Part shown: positions 41,708 to 42,907 of the stretch, in pieces | Layout of the letters: the number at the start of each line of letters is the position of its first letter | Position numbering within the stretch: position 1 is the first letter of the stretch | From: Dehalococcoidia bacterium | GTDB lineage: Bacteria; Chloroflexota; Dehalococcoidia; Lucifugimonadales; Lucifugimonadaceae | Assembly (NCBI GenBank): GCA_014239735.1 | Contig: JAAZYI010000036.1 | Coordinates: 1-42,907, forward strand | Direction: 5' to 3' | DNA length: 42,907 bases | Position numbers and translations under genes: made by a program | Notes under the pieces: generated by a model | The model's database searches: none | Told to the model about the DNA's origin: nothing | Seen by the model: only the letters and a program-made list of their open reading frames with translations

Positions 41708-42067
41708 ATGGGAAATTTGAACGAATACGAACTCATGTGGATAATCGGATCTAGTAATGAGAATGAATTAAGTGAAAAATTGAATAATAACCTTAAAAAG
41801 CAAGTAGAAGATGCTGGAGGATCTGTTGGGGTACTAGAAGATTATGGCAAAAGAACTTTAGCGCATATTATTGAGGGCCAAAAAGAAGGAAATTATTTTC
41901 TCTCTAGATTTTCATTAGATTCTTCCAAAATTTCACAAGTCGAGGATGAAATAAGAAGAGAAAATAAGATTATACGTCATCTTTTGACTAAAGTAGATTC
42001 CAAAAAACCGTTGCTTACCCCGAATAAAATGGATGATGTTCCTGAAAGAAATAAAAGAGGAAAATAG
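41708..42067 (+). CDS. rpsF: 30S ribosomal protein S6
   Basis: 119 aa. The S6 fold is seen in NEYELMWIIGSSNENELSE, DYGKRTLAHIIEGQKEGNYF and REENKIIRHLLTKVD-type segments. It binds the central domain of 16S rRNA with S18. The order rpsF-ssb-rpsR is the common bacterial cluster. The ssb gene starts right after its stop. No oddities are seen apart from a basic tail (NKMDDVPERNKRGK). Confidence 0.96.
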   Translation: MGNLNEYELMWIIGSSNENELSEKLNNNLKKQVEDAGGSVGVLEDYGKRTLAHIIEGQKEGNYFLSRFSLDSSKISQVEDEIRRENKIIRHLLTKVDSKKPLLTPNKMDDVPERNKRGK

Positions 42068-42520
42068 TTGGCTAGTTTAAATAAAATAATGTTAATAGGT
42101 AATCTTGGGCAAGACCCTGAGTTAAGATATACCCCTGAAGGCAATCCTGTTGCTAATTTTAGTATAGCGGTGACTTACAGAAGAAGAGTGAATGAAGAAA
42201 TGCAGGATGAGACAGAATGGTTTAATGTGTCTTGCTTTAATAGAACTGCTGAAAATGTAAATCAGTATCTAACCAAAGGTCAAAAAGTTTATGTGGAAGG
42301 TAGATTTCAAAGTAGAGAATATGTGGGTCAAGATGGAAATCAAAGAAGGTCATTTGAAGTTGTTGCAAACGATGTTAAGTTTTTAAATACTAAATCAGAA
42401 GCTGAGGCAATGGGATCAAAAGCTGCGCCAAATAATGAGGCTGCGCAATCCAATAATTCTCAGCAGAAATCAGAAGAATCATCTCAAGATCAATCAAAAG
42501 AAGAAGACTTACCCTGGTAG
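42068..42520 (+). CDS. ssb: Single-stranded DNA-binding protein
   Basis: 150 aa from a TTG start immediately after the rpsF stop. The OB-fold covers residues 1-110: NKIMLIGNLGQDPELRYTPE, TEWFNVSCFNRTAENV, KGQKVYVEGRFQSREY. A Ser/Asn/Gln-rich linker follows and the acidic tip EEDLPW ends the protein, the docking tail for replication and repair partners. It coats single-stranded DNA as a tetramer. Confidence 0.97.
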   Translation: MASLNKIMLIGNLGQDPELRYTPEGNPVANFSIAVTYRRRVNEEMQDETEWFNVSCFNRTAENVNQYLTKGQKVYVEGRFQSREYVGQDGNQRRSFEVVANDVKFLNTKSEAEAMGSKAAPNNEAAQSNNSQQKSEESSQDQSKEEDLPW

Positions 42521-42539
42521 GTATCAGAAAGAGGAATAA

Positions 42540-42907
42540 GTGAGAAATAACGTCAGAGGAAAGAACAAGTCATTTATCCCTAGAGTGGATAAAGGCAGGT
42601 GCTGTCCATTAGGAGGTTTTGATTATAAGGCAGTAGGTTTTTTAAAAAGGTATATTTCCGATTCAGGCAAGATTGATTCAGGTAAAAGAAGTGGTAATTG
42701 TGCTAAATGCCAAAGAAACCTAACTTTAGCCATAAAAAGAGCTAGACATATGGCCTTAATCCCATATGCCAGCAATCATCTCTATGACACATCATTAATA
42801 TCTGTAAAAGAAGTAGCTGAGCCAGAAGCAAAAGAAGAAGTAGCTGAGCCAGAAGCAAAAGAAGAAGTAGCTGAGCCAGAAGCAAAAGAAGAAGTAGCTG
42901 AGCCAGA
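42540..42907 (+). CDS. rpsR: 30S ribosomal protein S18 with repeat tail, 3' end cut
   Basis: At least 122 aa from a GTG start preceded by GAGGA (42531-42535). The S18 core runs to about residue 82: [44 protein letters not shown]. Cys21, Cys22, Cys54 and Cys57 suggest a zinc-binding (C+) S18. From residue 91 a 9-residue unit, EVAEPEAKE, repeats perfectly (27 nt each) until the window ends mid-repeat. Most S18 proteins stop near 75-90 residues, so the acidic repeat tail is unusual. The true 3' end is unknown. Confidence 0.93.
   Translation, partial: MRNNVRGKNKSFIPRVDKGRCCPLGGFDYKAVGFLKRYISDSGKIDSGKRSGNCAKCQRNLTLAIKRARHMALIPYASNHLYDTSLISVKEVAEPEAKEEVAEPEAKEEVAEPEAKEEVAEP
42810..42907 (+). repeat. 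27-bp tandem repeat in rpsR
   Basis: Three full identical 27-nt units (42810, 42837, 42864) and a 17-nt partial unit at the edge. They are in frame, encoding 9 aa each. The contig ends here, most likely because the assembler could not resolve the repeat number. Confidence 0.92.

Noticed and set aside
42810-42907. CRISPR-like regular repeats
   Set aside because: The units are contiguous 27-bp copies without spacers and in frame with S18, so they are a coding tandem repeat.

Overview
The window is AT-rich bacterial DNA, probably from a metagenome. It opens inside a 16S rRNA gene and ends inside the ribosomal protein S18 gene. Gene content points to Chloroflexota, most plausibly a marine SAR202/Dehalococcoidia-like lineage. 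The clues are a DUF5671-type membrane protein, an R3H-domain AAA ATPase next to tmk, adjacent pdxS and pdxT, a four-Cys S18, a 16S gene not followed by 23S, and a canonical anti-Shine-Dalgarno 16S 3' end. This placement is inferred from recalled family traits, not from a search. The 16S itself looks mosaic: roughly the first 770 bases carry Bacteroidota-like signatures and the rest Chloroflexota-like ones, so it should not be used for taxonomy unchecked.

Layout. 1-1212: partial 16S rRNA. 1470-3547: small lipoprotein plus DUF5671-like membrane protein, translationally coupled. 3544-5636: two coupled Gfo/Idh/MocA oxidoreductases. 5732-16158: accessory region starting at tRNA-Ile(GAT). The 3' half of that tRNA is repeated at 12978-13027 (50 bp, one mismatch), as left by tRNA-targeted integration. 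Between and beyond the two copies, six loci carry a pair of GACCCA/ACCCCA-type units spaced exactly 12 nt. They divide the region into small modules: (i) barrel protein, MFS exporter, GNAT; (ii) cytochrome c plus PQQ-dehydrogenase-like lipoproteins; (iii) NAD-formate dehydrogenase plus sarcosine-oxidase-like flavoenzyme; (iv) ArsR regulator plus metal(loid) permease; (v) lipoprotein plus small membrane protein; (vi) another lipoprotein. No integrase is visible.

16313-28683: typA, then a mixed stretch of four-member lipoprotein family members (two here, two in the accessory region), an OatA-like acyltransferase, an enolase-superfamily enzyme, an O-antigen-ligase-like protein, a methyltransferase, glutaredoxin and OsmC, a frameshifted small membrane protein and a GNAT enzyme.

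28706-36878: a long minus-strand housekeeping run, rph-eno-gap-pdxS-pdxT-R3H ATPase-tmk-pseudouridine synthase-ung, with very short gaps. It links RNA processing, lower glycolysis, vitamin B6 synthesis, dTTP supply and uracil repair. 36943-41638: panE, a lipoprotein, ilvE, a degenerate CpsB-like PHP protein and glyA. 41708-42907: rpsF-ssb-rpsR. The contig stops inside a 27-bp tandem repeat in the S18 tail.

The most noteworthy items are the tRNA-Ile-anchored, repeat-delimited cassette-like region, the four-member lipoprotein family, the mosaic 16S, the degenerate PHP protein and the repeat-tailed S18. Many genes start with TTG, and several have a -10-like box only 6-13 nt before the start codon, which suggests leaderless or very short leaders.
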